A stretch of 49,970 nt of DNA from contig JAJZGO010000004.1 of NCBI GenBank assembly GCA_021798415.1, forward strand, positions 1 to 49,970, in the 5' to 3' direction. A program made the position numbers and the translations under genes. Below, piece after piece: positions 7,212 through 15,774 of this stretch; position 1 is the stretch's first letter; every line of letters starts with the position of its first letter. Below the pieces are notes generated by a model. That model ran no database searches. It had not been told where the DNA came from and worked only from the letters and a program-made list of their open reading frames with translations. This stretch comes from Thermoplasmata archaeon (lineage in GTDB: Archaea; Thermoplasmatota; Thermoplasmata; Lutacidiplasmatales; UBA184).

Positions 7212-8055
7212 CCTCGTCCACGGCCTTCGTGAACGCGTCCGCGAACCGGGAGAGTTCGGGGGAGCGGTGCTCCTCGAGCCGGCCGGCGTCGCCCAGCGCC
7301 GAGACCTCGGGGACGACGGGGAGCTCGGCCAGGACCGGGAGCCCGTACTCGGCTCCGACGGCGCGCACCCGGCTCGGACCGAAGAGCGAGATCCGTTCGC
7401 CGCAATGCGGGCACGTGAGGTACGCCATGTTGTCGACGACCCCGAGGAGGGCGACGTGGAGGTCGCGGGCCATGTTCATCGCCTTCTTGACGATCAGCGC
7501 GGCGAGGTCCTGGGGGGTCAGGACGAAGACCATCCCGTCGATCGGGATCGTCTGGAAGACCGTGAGCGGCACGTCGCTCGTTCCGGGCGGCATGTCGATG
7601 AGCAGGTAGTCGAGCGACCCCCAGTTGACGCCGCCGAAGAACTGCGTGATGAGCCGGGTGACGAGCGGTCCCCGCCAGATCACGGGCGTCTGCTCGTCCT
7701 CGACCATGAACTGCGAGGAGACGACCGAGATCCCGGTCCGGGACGACGCCGGCTCGATCCCCTCCCCGCGGTCGACGAGCGGTCCGGTGAGCCCGAGGAG
7801 CTTCGGGATCGACGGGCCGGTGATGTCCGCGTCGAGAATCCCCACGGAGAGGCCGCGTCGGCGCAGCTCGGTCGCGAGGAGGGCCGTGACCGACGACTTC
7901 CCGACCCCGCCCTTGCCGCTGCCGATCGCGACCACGTGGCGGACCGCGCCCTTGCTCATCCGCTGGAGCAGCCCGCGCGCCGGTGGCCGGACCCCGTGCG
8001 AGTGTCCTTCCGCGGACGGCGGTGGGGCGGGCGTCGCGCCGGGAGGAGCGGCCAT
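7183..8055 (-). CDS. mrp: Mrp/Nbp35 (ApbC) iron-sulfur carrier ATPase
   Basis: The 290-residue deviant Walker-A ATPase has SGKGGVGKSS near residues 46-55, DADITGPSIPK, and LIDMPPGTSD for switch II. A CPHC pair (in AYLTCPHCGERI) bridges a 4Fe-4S cluster between subunits of the dimer. It assembles or carries Fe-S clusters to apo-proteins. The N-terminus is a short Ala/Pro-rich extension in place of the bacterial DUF59 domain. The ATG lies 26 nt after a TATATA box, consistent with a leaderless message. It is divergent from the acyl-CoA synthetase. Confidence 0.93.
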   Translation of the reverse strand: MAAPPGATPAPPPSAEGHSHGVRPPARGLLQRMSKGAVRHVVAIGSGKGGVGKSSVTALLATELRRRGLSVGILDADITGPSIPKLLGLTGPLVDRGEGIEPASSRTGISVVSSQFMVEDEQTPVIWRGPLVTRLITQFFGGVNWGSLDYLLIDMPPGTSDVPLTVFQTIPIDGMVFVLTPQDLAALIVKKAMNMARDLHVALLGVVDNMAYLTCPHCGERISLFGPSRVRAVGAEYGLPVLAELPVVPEVSALGDAGRLEEHRSPELSRFADAFTKAVDEVTKSSVRVL

Positions 8056-8076
8056 CCGGTTGCCACGGGGGTGCGG

Positions 8077-8085
8077 CTATATAAC
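8077..8085. promoter_or_regulatory. Shared TATA box between mrp and acd
   Basis: CTATATAAC, one of the most canonical boxes in the window. It is centred 26 nt before the mrp ATG on the minus strand and 41 nt before the acd ATG on the plus strand, where a GGGAG ribosome-binding site is also present. Confidence 0.6.
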
Positions 8086-8121
8086 GCGAGACCCGTGCGA
8101 ACGACCGGTCGGGAGCGATCG

Positions 8122-10272
8122 ATGTCGGTGGGCCGATCGGCTGAGCTGGACGAGTTGTTCTGCCCGGCGTCGGTAGCGGTCGTCGGCGCCTCGAACCGTC
8201 CCGGCAAGGTCGGCACGATCCTCTTTCGCAACATCCTCGGGGCCGGCTTTCGGGGGGTCGCCTACCCCGTCAACCCGACCTGGAAGAGCGTCTCGGGGGT
8301 GCGCTGCTACCGGGACGTCGCGTCGCTCCCGGAGGCGCCCGACCTCGGGGTCGTGATCGTCCCGGCACCGGGGGTGGCGGACGTCGTCGAGGAGCTCGGC
8401 CGCGCCGGAACCCGGGGGGTCGTGATCATCTCGGCGGGATTCCGCGAGGTCGGCGACGCGGGCGCCCGGCTCGAGGCGGAGGTCGTCCGTCGCGCGGAGA
8501 AGTACGGCATGTCGCTCGTGGGACCGAACTGCTTCGGCGTCTTCAACACCGACCCCGAGGTGAGCCTCAACGCGACGTTCAGCGAGTCGCTCCCCCCGCG
8601 GGGGAACATCGCCTTCGTCTCCCAGAGCGGGGCGCTCGGCGCGGGGATCCTCCAGTACGGCATCGCGGAGCGGATCGGGTTCTCCCGTTTCGTCTCGGTC
8701 GGGAACCGGGCCGGCGTGGACGAGAACGACCTGTTGCACTCGCTCGGCCGGGACCCGGCGACGAAGGTGATCCTCCTCTACGTCGAGAGCCTCGCGAACG
8801 GGGAGCGGTTCCTCGAGGCGGCCCGCGCGGTGACGGAAGAGAAGCCCGTCCTCGTGATCAAGAGCGGGCGCACCGCCGCCGGCGAGCGCGCGGCGAAGAG
8901 CCACACGGGCTCGCTCGCCCAGTCGGGCCGGGACCTGCTCTTCGACGCCCTCTTCGAGCAGGCGGGCGTCCAGCGGGCGGAGACCCTCGGCGACCTCTTC
9001 CGGACCGCGAAGATCTTCGCGACCGGGCTCACCCTCGCGGGCCCCCGTCTCGCGATCCTCACGAACTCGGGCGGGCCGGGGATCGTGGCGGCCGACGCGG
9101 CGATCCGCCACGGCCTCGAGCTCCCGGCGCTGCCGGAATCGATCCGGTCCGAGATCGCCCGACGACTGCCCTCGATCGCGTCGGTCGGGAACCCCGTCGA
9201 CATGACCGCCGACGTCGGGGCCGACCAGTATCGCGAGGTGCTGCGGCTCCTCCTCGACGACCCCGGCGTCGACGCGGCGCTCGTGATCACTACGCCGGCG
9301 GGCACGATGACCGCGGACGCCGTCGCGCGGGCCGTGCTCGAGGCGAAGCGCACGTCGAAGAAGCCGATCACGGCCTGCCTCTTTGGCCTGAGCGACCTCT
9401 CGAAGGAAGTGACGTTCCTCGAGGAGAACGGCATCCCCACGTTCACCTTCCCCGAGGAGGCCGTCCAGGGACTCGGGAGCCTCGCGCGCTACCAGGCCTG
9501 GCGCACGCGCCCCCGCACCGAGGTGCGGTCGTTCCCGGTCGACCGGGCGAAGGCCCGCGAGGCGATCGACCAGGCCGCCCGCGACGGGACGCCGGTCCTG
9601 CCCGAGTACGCGGCCCGCGAGCTGCTGAGCGCGTACGGGATCCCGTTCCCGCCGGTCGCGCGCGTGCGGTCGGTCGACGAGGCCGTCGACGCCGCCGCGA
9701 GCATCGGGTTCCCGGTCGTGCTCAAGGTGGCTTCGCCCGACATCCCGCACAAGACCGACGTGGGCGGGGTCGCGCTCGGCCTCGACAGCCCCGCGAAGCT
9801 CCGGGCGGCGTGGGCGACCATGCAGGACGCGTTGCGCCGTCACGTGCCGACGGCCCGGATCGAGGGATTCGAGGTCGAGTCCCAGGTCCCGTCGGGGAAG
9901 GAGGTCCTGATCGGCGTCCAGCGCGACCGGAGCTTCGGGCCGGTCCTGGTCTTCGGGCTCGGCGGGATCTACGTCGAGGTCCTGCGGGACGTCACGTTCC
10001 GGCTCGCCCCGGTGCGGCCGCTCTCGGCGAAGCACATGGTCCAGTCGGTCAAGGCGTTCCCGCTCCTCGCGGGCGTACGCGGGGAGGCGCCGAGCGACCT
10101 CGAGGCGCTCGAAGAGGCGATCGAACGAGTCAGCCAGCTCGCGATCGACCTTCCCGAGGTCGTCGAGCTCGACATCAACCCGTTGATCGTGCGCGGGCGC
10201 GGCCAGGGCGTCGTCGCGGTCGACGCACGGGTCGTGCTCGCTCCGTCTTCCAGATCGGCACCGACGCCTTGA
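8122..10272 (+). CDS. acd: ADP-forming acetyl/acyl-CoA synthetase, fused alpha-beta
   Basis: The 716-residue fusion converts acyl-CoA, ADP and phosphate to the acid, CoA and ATP, a main route of substrate-level phosphorylation in archaea. The N-terminal CoA-binding domain has VAVVGASNRPGKVG near residue 18. The ligase domain carries the phosphorylated His261 in KSHTGSLAQS. From about residue 470 follows the ATP-grasp (beta) part, with the LPEYAARELL entry, VVLKVASPDIPHKTDVGGV and ELDINPLIV. The fused order alpha-beta is common in Thermoplasmata and other archaea. I chose the ATG at 8122 because the CoA-binding fold starts right after it. The last 98 nt overlap the convergent moaE. Confidence 0.94.
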   Translation: MSVGRSAELDELFCPASVAVVGASNRPGKVGTILFRNILGAGFRGVAYPVNPTWKSVSGVRCYRDVASLPEAPDLGVVIVPAPGVADVVEELGRAGTRGVVIISAGFREVGDAGARLEAEVVRRAEKYGMSLVGPNCFGVFNTDPEVSLNATFSESLPPRGNIAFVSQSGALGAGILQYGIAERIGFSRFVSVGNRAGVDENDLLHSLGRDPATKVILLYVESLANGERFLEAARAVTEEKPVLVIKSGRTAAGERAAKSHTGSLAQSGRDLLFDALFEQAGVQRAETLGDLFRTAKIFATGLTLAGPRLAILTNSGGPGIVAADAAIRHGLELPALPESIRSEIARRLPSIASVGNPVDMTADVGADQYREVLRLLLDDPGVDAALVITTPAGTMTADAVARAVLEAKRTSKKPITACLFGLSDLSKEVTFLEENGIPTFTFPEEAVQGLGSLARYQAWRTRPRTEVRSFPVDRAKAREAIDQAARDGTPVLPEYAARELLSAYGIPFPPVARVRSVDEAVDAAASIGFPVVLKVASPDIPHKTDVGGVALGLDSPAKLRAAWATMQDALRRHVPTARIEGFEVESQVPSGKEVLIGVQRDRSFGPVLVFGLGGIYVEVLRDVTFRLAPVRPLSAKHMVQSVKAFPLLAGVRGEAPSDLEALEEAIERVSQLAIDLPEVVELDINPLIVRGRGQGVVAVDARVVLAPSSRSAPTP

Positions 10273-10615
10273 GCTCGTCGATCAGGAACCGGGCGGCGTC
10301 GAACGCGGCGGCCCGGTGGGCGCACGCGGCGCCGACGACGACGGAGACCTCGCCGACCTTGAGCCGTCCGACGCGGTGCCAGAGCACGACGCGGCCCGCA
10401 CCGAAGCGCGCGCGCGCGTCGCGCTCGATCGCCGCGAGCCGCCGAAGGGCGGGCGCGCGGTGGGTCTCGTAGTCGAGGGCGAAGACTCGGCCTGCTCTGC
10501 CCCGGTCGGGGCGCACGCGCCCGGCGAAGACGACGACGCCTCCGAGCCCCGGGCCCTCGAGCGCCCGCATCGCGCCGGCGACGCTGAGCGTTCGATCGGT
10601 GAGGCGGACCGACAC
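10175..10615 (-). CDS. moaE: Molybdopterin synthase catalytic subunit MoaE
   Basis: The 146-residue protein matches MoaE: GGVVVFAGRVR, then YETHRAPALRRL, VVLWHRVGRLKVGEVSVVV, and AFDAARFLIDELKASVPIWK with the active-site lysines. With MoaD it inserts sulfur into precursor Z to form molybdopterin. The GTG start lies 2 nt after the moaD stop. The basic tail after PIWK (about 25 residues) reads antisense to the end of acd and is probably not functional. Together with moeA at 46.5 kb it indicates a working molybdenum or tungsten cofactor. Confidence 0.9.
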   Translation of the reverse strand: MSVRLTDRTLSVAGAMRALEGPGLGGVVVFAGRVRPDRGRAGRVFALDYETHRAPALRRLAAIERDARARFGAGRVVLWHRVGRLKVGEVSVVVGAACAHRAAAFDAARFLIDELKASVPIWKTERARPVRRPRRRPGRARARSTG

Positions 10616-10617
10616 GG

Positions 10618-10884
10618 CTAGCCCCCCCCGTACGGCGGATGGACGGCGAACTCGTCCCCCGGGCGGATCGGCGTCGAGAGGTCGTGGAGGTACTCGCCGT
10701 TGTGCACGAACCGGCTCGCCCGCAGCGCGAGGCCGAGCCGCGGGTACGTTCGGGCGAGGGCCCGCACGAGCGCGTCGGCGCGTACGCCGTCGGGAGAGAC
10801 CGGCCAGTCGAGCGTTCGGCGCCCGAGCGCTTCGCGCGCGGAGGCGAACAGGAGGATGACGACTCGGGAGCGACGACGCGTCAC
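10618..10884 (-). CDS. moaD: Molybdopterin synthase sulfur carrier MoaD
   Basis: The 88-residue ubiquitin-like carrier ends in PPYGGG, supplying the C-terminal Gly-Gly that is thiocarboxylated. The fold is visible in VVILLFASAREALG, the LVRALARTYPRL helix, and FVHNGEYLHDLSTPIRPGDEFAV. The third glycine is encoded in a run of eight G. I chose the GTG at 10884 from a GTAAAAC box about 28 nt upstream on this strand. It forms a two-gene operon with moaE. Confidence 0.9.
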   Translation of the reverse strand: MTRRRSRVVILLFASAREALGRRTLDWPVSPDGVRADALVRALARTYPRLGLALRASRFVHNGEYLHDLSTPIRPGDEFAVHPPYGGG

Positions 10885-10908
10885 ACCGGGGCCAGAGGGG
10901 CCGCCAGG

Positions 10909-10917
10909 CGTAAAACC
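10909..10917 (-). promoter_or_regulatory. TATA-like box of moaD
   Basis: The plus-strand run CGTAAAAC reads GTTTTACG on the minus strand, centred 28 nt before the GTG at 10884. Confidence 0.45.
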
Positions 10918-10944
10918 TGCGCCGGGCCGACGGAGCGCACAACC

Positions 10945-10953
10945 GATTAATAC
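10945..10953 (+). promoter_or_regulatory. TATA-like box of the oxidoreductase operon
   Basis: GATTAATAC, centred 26 nt before the ATG at 10975. Confidence 0.55.
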
Positions 10954-10974
10954 GGACCCTGGCTCAAACGCCCG

Positions 10975-12729
10975 ATGGCCGAGATCGCGGTCCGCGTGGG
11001 CGGCCAGGCGGGCGACGGCATCCAATCGATCGGCGAGGCGCTCGCCCGCGGGTTCTCGCGGATGGGCTTGCACGTTTTCGGTCTCACCGCCTACCAGTCG
11101 GTGATCCGGGGCGGCCACGTCTGGTTCCAGGCCCGCGCCTCCGACGGCCGTCCGTACTCTCCGGGGGACGCGGCGGACATCCTCTACGCCCTCGACAAGG
11201 CGACGGTCGAGATCCACGCGGCCGCGCTGCGCCCGGGGGGGACGGTCATCTACGACCCCGAGAAGTTCGCCCTCCCGCCGTCGGACCTACCGGCGGGAGT
11301 GCAGGCGCTCGGTGTGCCGACGCTCGCGATCGCGCGCAAGTTCACGAGCCAGTCGATCCTGCAGAACGCGGGCGGCCTCGGGGCGGCGGCGTTCCTCGCC
11401 GGGATCCCGCTCGACCTCCTCCACCAGATCCTCCTCGACTCGTTCGGCCGCAAGGCCGGTGACGTCGTCACCTGGAACACGGGGGCGAGCGCGGAGGGTT
11501 ACCGATTCGCCGAGGCGCACGCGAGCGTCTGCGCCCGCGCCCTCTCCAAGCGGGGCGCCCCGAAGCTCCTGATGACGGGCAACCAGGCGATCGCCCTCGG
11601 GGCGGCGGCGGCCGGGCTCAAGTTCCTGGCCCAGTACCCCATGACCCCCGCCTCCTCGATCATGCACTGGCTCGCCGCCCACGCCCAGACGCTGGGGATC
11701 GTCGTGAAGCAGGCCGAGGACGAGCTCGCGGCGATCAACATGGCGATCGGGGCGTCGTTCGGCGGCGTCCGGTCGATGACGGCGACCAGCGGAGGCGGCT
11801 TCGCCCTGATGGTCGAGGCGCTCGGGATGGCCGGGATGACCGAGACCCCGGTCGTGGTCGTCGAGTCGCAGCGGGCGGGCCCGTCGACGGGACTCCCGAC
11901 CAAGACGGAGCAGGGCGACCTCAACCTGATGCTCGGCGCCGGTCAGGGCGAGTTCCCCCGGGCGATCCTCGCCCCGTCGAACCCGGCGGAAGCGTACCGC
12001 GCCGCGATCGACGCGTTCCGTCTCGCCGAGGAATGGCAGACGCCGGTCCTGCTCGCGAGCGACCTCCATCTCTCCGAAAACCTGATGACGGTCGACCGGG
12101 AGGAGGTCGACCTCGACGTGCCGGTTCCGTCGCTCTTCACGGTGACCCCGAACGGGCACACCTACCAGCGCTACCAGTACACCGAGTCGGGGGTCTCCCC
12201 CCGCGCTCTGCCGGGCCAGCCGGGCCTCGAGTTCGTCGCCGGCTCGGACGAGCACGACGAGCGGGGCCACCTCGTCTCGGACATTCGGGCCGGCATCCCG
12301 GTCTGGGTCTCCGAGCGCCGGCGGATGATGGAGAAGCGCATGAAGAAGCTCGAGGGGCTCGCGAAGGACGCCCCGCCGCCGGTCCTCGAAGGCACCGCCG
12401 GCGCCCCGCTCACGTTCGTCGCGTGGGGTTCGACCGTCGGAGCGGTCCGTGACGCCCAGGCCGAGCTCGCCGCCACCGGGCACCCGACGAACCTCCTCCA
12501 CTTCCCGACCGTCTATCCGCTCGACCTCCCGGCGACCCGCCGCCTGCTCGCCGTCGCCCATCGGACGCTCCTGGTCGAGGCGAACTACTCCGGCCAATTC
12601 GGTCGCCTTTTGCGCGCGGAGACCGGCGTCGAGCTTCGAGAGCGGTTGCTCAAGTACGACGGAGAACCCTTCCTCCCGCACGAGATCGTCGCGCGGGCCC
12701 TCGAGGTGCTGAACGATGTCCGAAAGTAG
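10975..12729 (+). CDS. korA: 2-oxoacid:ferredoxin oxidoreductase, fused gamma-alpha subunit
   Basis: The 584-residue protein joins a gamma domain (residues about 1-190, with VRVGGQAGDGIQSIGE and the SVIRGGHVWFQ loop) to an alpha domain (from about 200, with LAQYPMTPASSIMHW, the YPITP-like motif, then QAEDELAAINMAIGASFGG and TATSGGGFALM). It oxidatively decarboxylates 2-oxoacids to acyl-CoA with ferredoxin as acceptor. The fused gamma-alpha plus separate beta form is the 2-oxoacid/2-oxoglutarate type of many aerobic and facultative archaea. No ferredoxin (delta) domain is seen. Substrate choice cannot be read reliably. The 3' end overlaps korB by 14 nt. Confidence 0.92.
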   Translation: MAEIAVRVGGQAGDGIQSIGEALARGFSRMGLHVFGLTAYQSVIRGGHVWFQARASDGRPYSPGDAADILYALDKATVEIHAAALRPGGTVIYDPEKFALPPSDLPAGVQALGVPTLAIARKFTSQSILQNAGGLGAAAFLAGIPLDLLHQILLDSFGRKAGDVVTWNTGASAEGYRFAEAHASVCARALSKRGAPKLLMTGNQAIALGAAAAGLKFLAQYPMTPASSIMHWLAAHAQTLGIVVKQAEDELAAINMAIGASFGGVRSMTATSGGGFALMVEALGMAGMTETPVVVVESQRAGPSTGLPTKTEQGDLNLMLGAGQGEFPRAILAPSNPAEAYRAAIDAFRLAEEWQTPVLLASDLHLSENLMTVDREEVDLDVPVPSLFTVTPNGHTYQRYQYTESGVSPRALPGQPGLEFVAGSDEHDERGHLVSDIRAGIPVWVSERRRMMEKRMKKLEGLAKDAPPPVLEGTAGAPLTFVAWGSTVGAVRDAQAELAATGHPTNLLHFPTVYPLDLPATRRLLAVAHRTLLVEANYSGQFGRLLRAETGVELRERLLKYDGEPFLPHEIVARALEVLNDVRK

Positions 12730-13615
12730 TGCGACCGCCGCGCCCCAGCCGATCGGAACGCCCCTGCCGGTCGTCGGCAAGTCCGACATCAAGCCGACGT
12801 GGTGCCCCGGCTGCGGGGATTTCGGCGTCATCGCCGCGGTCGAGACGGCGCTCAAGCGGCTTAAGATTCCGCGGCACAACGTGGTCCTGGTCTCGGGAAT
12901 CGGTTGCTCGTCGAACCTTCCCCACTTCCTCGGCGCCTACGGATTCCACGCGATCCACGGCCGGGCGCTGCCGGTCGCGGAAGGGATCCGGTGGGCGAAC
13001 CACGGCCTCACGGTCGTCGGTACGGGCGGCGACGGTGACGGGTTCGGCATCGGGGCGGGCCACTTCGTCCACGCGATGCGTCGCAACGTCGACCTCACGT
13101 ACGTCACCATGGACAACCAGATCTACGGGCTCACGACCGGCCAGGCGAGCCCCACGTCGACCCTCGGCCAGAAGACGAAGTCCACGCCCGCGGGGGTCAT
13201 CGAGAACCCGATCGACCCGATCGCGCTCGCGCTGGCGAGCGGCGCGACGTACGTGGCGCGAGGCTTTTCGGGCGACGTGAAGCACCTCACCGACCTCGTG
13301 GCGAACGGGATCACGCACCACGGGTTCTCGTTCGTGGACGTCTTCAGCCCGTGCGTCACCTACAACAAGATCAACACGTTCGACTTCTTCCGCCAGCGCG
13401 TCTACAAGCTCGAGAGCGCGGGCCACGACCCCACCGACCTCGTGGCCGCTTGGCAGCGCTCGCTCGAGTGGGGGGAGAAGATCCCGATCGGCCTCTTCTA
13501 CCGGACGGAGAAACCGACGTACGAGGACCTCGAGGAGGTCCTCTCCGCCGGCCCGCTCGCGCTCCAGCCGGCGGGGCTCCACGGCAAGGAGAAGCTGCTC
13601 GAGGAATTCGTCTAG
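12716..13615 (+). CDS. korB: 2-oxoacid:ferredoxin oxidoreductase, beta subunit
   Basis: The 299-residue TPP-binding subunit has TWCPGCGDFG at residues about 28-37, with cluster-binding cysteines. It has SGIGCSS, the TPP/Mg motif GTGGDGDGFGIG near 101-112, and MDNQIYGLTTGQASPTS. It catalyses decarboxylation and carries the 4Fe-4S cluster. A 14-nt overlap with the alpha subunit gene shows co-translation. The C-terminus ends 10 nt before the convergent membrane protein gene. With acd 2.5 kb upstream, acyl-CoA made here could be converted to acid and ATP. Confidence 0.94.
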   Translation: MSESSATAAPQPIGTPLPVVGKSDIKPTWCPGCGDFGVIAAVETALKRLKIPRHNVVLVSGIGCSSNLPHFLGAYGFHAIHGRALPVAEGIRWANHGLTVVGTGGDGDGFGIGAGHFVHAMRRNVDLTYVTMDNQIYGLTTGQASPTSTLGQKTKSTPAGVIENPIDPIALALASGATYVARGFSGDVKHLTDLVANGITHHGFSFVDVFSPCVTYNKINTFDFFRQRVYKLESAGHDPTDLVAAWQRSLEWGEKIPIGLFYRTEKPTYEDLEEVLSAGPLALQPAGLHGKEKLLEEFV

Positions 13616-13625
13616 GCGGGGGGCG

Positions 13626-15683
13626 CTAGCCGAGCGCGCAGCCGAAGAGGTAGGCGCTTCCGTTCTCGTCGAGCAGCGGGAACGTCGTCGGGTCGGCGAG
13701 GAGCGGCGCGGGAGAGAACGGCGGCCAGAGCCGAGTGTTCGCGCCCGTGACGACGATCGCGTCGATCGCGAGGGCGGAGAGGGCGCGCCGGCCGGCGGCG
13801 TCGAGCGTCGCGTTCGAGAGTTCGGAGACGAGCAGGCGATAGGAGGCGTTCCCGTACCACCACCCCGGCACGAGCGGGTAGACGAGGACGAGGTCGCTCG
13901 CGTAGCCGGGCAGGAAGTCGGCGGCGCTTCCCGGCGCGACCAGGACCCGTGCGCCCGCCGGCAGCTGCGCCCCCGCGGACGCGATCAGCGCGAGCTCTTG
14001 CGCCGTCACGTTGCCGAAGTCGCCGTAGAGCGTGGAGAGCACCGGGGGGAGCGCGGTCGGTGTGAGAGCGACTCCCGGGACCACGATCGCGAGCGCGATC
14101 GCGAGCGACACGACCGCGCGACGGGGCTCGAACGGCGCGGGTCGGGCGCGGGACCTCCCCCCCGCCGTCCGGGCGGTCGTCACGCGGTCGTCGTCGGACC
14201 GGCCGAGCCAGCCGGCGAACCGTTCGAGCGCGAGGACGAGCGGAAGCGCGGCGACGAGCGCGTACAGCGAGAGGAGGTAGAGCGAGAGCTCTCCCGCGCT
14301 CGTCACCGATTCGACCGCGACCGCCGGGGGAAACCCGCTCGACGCCGCCCAGAGCACCGCGAGGAGGCCGACGATCGCGGCGACGGCGGCCGCGGCGAAC
14401 CGGCGGAATGCCCCGAGGTAGCGGGCGAGGGCCGAGTCGCCGCCCACGACCACGAGGAGGCCGAGCCCGACCACGAGCAGCACGGCGAGCTCGAGCCGGA
14501 GCGCGGGGACCGCGCTGAACTGGACGTCCTGGGGTCGGAAGAGGAACGGGTCGATGCTCCCGATGAACTGCGCGCTCGAGATCCCGGTCGGACTGCCGGC
14601 CGGTGCGGCCGCGGCGCCCGGGACGAACCCCGGGCTCGAGCGGCCGAGGGTGAGGACGTAGAGCGAGGGGGCGACGCCGACCAGGGAAGCGCCGACCGCG
14701 ACGGCCCAGCGTGCGACCCAGGTCCGCGCGCGTCCCCCGAACCGCGGCCACGCGAGGGCGCCCGCGATCGGCAGCGCGACGAACAACCACTCGGGACCGA
14801 CGGGGTTGAGCGCGGCGGCGTACCCCGCGAGCAGGCCGAACCCCACGGCTTCGCCGAGCGACGGCGGCGAATCCCGCGTCCACGACGTCGCCCGCCCGCA
14901 GAGCAAGAGGACGAGCGGGAAGGCGAAGACGAAGTCGTTGCTCCCCGAAACGATCGTCCGCGTCGCGGGCGCGAGCCACGCGAGGACGAGGGCCGTCGCG
15001 ACGCCCGCGCGGTCGCTCGCGAACAGGCGGCGACCGAGGACGAACGCGCCGAGCGGCGCGAGGGCGAAGAAGAGCGGAGTGACGAGGAGGCTCGTACGGG
15101 CCGGCGGGAGGCCAAAGACGAGCTGGGCCCAGCCGAGCCAGACCGTCGTTCCTTGGGGGTAGAGGATCGCCGGGGCGGCGTACGGCTGGAACGAGAGCGG
15201 GATCGAGTGGTGCGAGAGAAGGAGCGCGACGTAGGTCGTCAGGAGGCCCGAGTCGAACGTGTTGCCCGTGCCGACGGGTCCAACGACCGCGAGCTCCACC
15301 GCGAAGAGCGCGAGCGCCGAGACGAGCACGACGAGCGACCCCGGCCGTACGAGGCGGGCGAGCGACCCCGCGACCTCTTCCCCGAGCGTTCCGCCGGGCC
15401 GCCCGCGGGCGAAAAGGAGCCCGAGCCCGACGGCCGCCGCGACCGGGAGGCCGAGGACGACCGGGGCCACGAACAGGCCGAGCGGAAGCGCCGCGAGGAG
15501 GTAAAGGACCGCGCCGCCGAGGTAGAAGTCGAGGAGCACGGCCTCGATCGGCTCGTCGGTCCGCCACCCGGCGAACCGACGGCCGACGAGCCGACGCACG
15601 AACTCGCCGAGGACGGCGGCCGACGCTGCCCAGAGGACGAGGCCGACGGCCCACACGGCACCGGACGGCCCGGGAAGGTCCAC
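13626..15683 (-). CDS. Large polytopic membrane protein, possible GT-C-type glycosyltransferase
   Basis: The 685-residue protein has roughly 12-15 hydrophobic helices across residues 1-510, then a soluble domain of about 150 residues (from VLSTLYGDFGNVTAQ on) with a final LLDENGSAYLFGCALG. The layout of many helices plus a C-terminal extracytoplasmic domain, and the flippase next door, suggest a GT-C-like enzyme or surface-glycan protein, but I see no diagnostic motif and the function is open. The GTG start lies 25 nt after a TTATAG box. It is convergent with korB and divergent from the flippase. Confidence 0.7.
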   Translation of the reverse strand: MDLPGPSGAVWAVGLVLWAASAAVLGEFVRRLVGRRFAGWRTDEPIEAVLLDFYLGGAVLYLLAALPLGLFVAPVVLGLPVAAAVGLGLLFARGRPGGTLGEEVAGSLARLVRPGSLVVLVSALALFAVELAVVGPVGTGNTFDSGLLTTYVALLLSHHSIPLSFQPYAAPAILYPQGTTVWLGWAQLVFGLPPARTSLLVTPLFFALAPLGAFVLGRRLFASDRAGVATALVLAWLAPATRTIVSGSNDFVFAFPLVLLLCGRATSWTRDSPPSLGEAVGFGLLAGYAAALNPVGPEWLFVALPIAGALAWPRFGGRARTWVARWAVAVGASLVGVAPSLYVLTLGRSSPGFVPGAAAAPAGSPTGISSAQFIGSIDPFLFRPQDVQFSAVPALRLELAVLLVVGLGLLVVVGGDSALARYLGAFRRFAAAAVAAIVGLLAVLWAASSGFPPAVAVESVTSAGELSLYLLSLYALVAALPLVLALERFAGWLGRSDDDRVTTARTAGGRSRARPAPFEPRRAVVSLAIALAIVVPGVALTPTALPPVLSTLYGDFGNVTAQELALIASAGAQLPAGARVLVAPGSAADFLPGYASDLVLVYPLVPGWWYGNASYRLLVSELSNATLDAAGRRALSALAIDAIVVTGANTRLWPPFSPAPLLADPTTFPLLDENGSAYLFGCALG

Positions 15684-15704
15684 GGGGAGGCGAGCCGCCG
15701 GCGA

Positions 15705-15712
15705 CTTATAGA
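15705..15712 (-). promoter_or_regulatory. TATA-like box of the 685-residue membrane protein
   Basis: CTTATAGA on the plus strand reads TCTATAAG on the minus strand, centred 25 nt before the GTG at 15683. A second box, GTATTTAC at 15734-15741, faces the flippase gene at a spacing of 38 nt. Confidence 0.5.
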
Positions 15713-15774
15713 ATCCTACCGGCCCACCGGAACGTATTTACCCCACAATCGCAGCCCCCCTGCGGACGTGGGCG

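Noticed and set aside
8077..10035. 652-codon open frame on the minus strand across the acyl-CoA synthetase
   Set aside because: It is rich in Arg, Asp, Glu and Pro with no domain pattern, and mirrors codons of a well-recognised gene. Similar long mirrors occur at 36760-38973 minus, 23654-25633 plus, 31117-32208 plus and 15706-17082 minus. They result from few stop codons at high GC.
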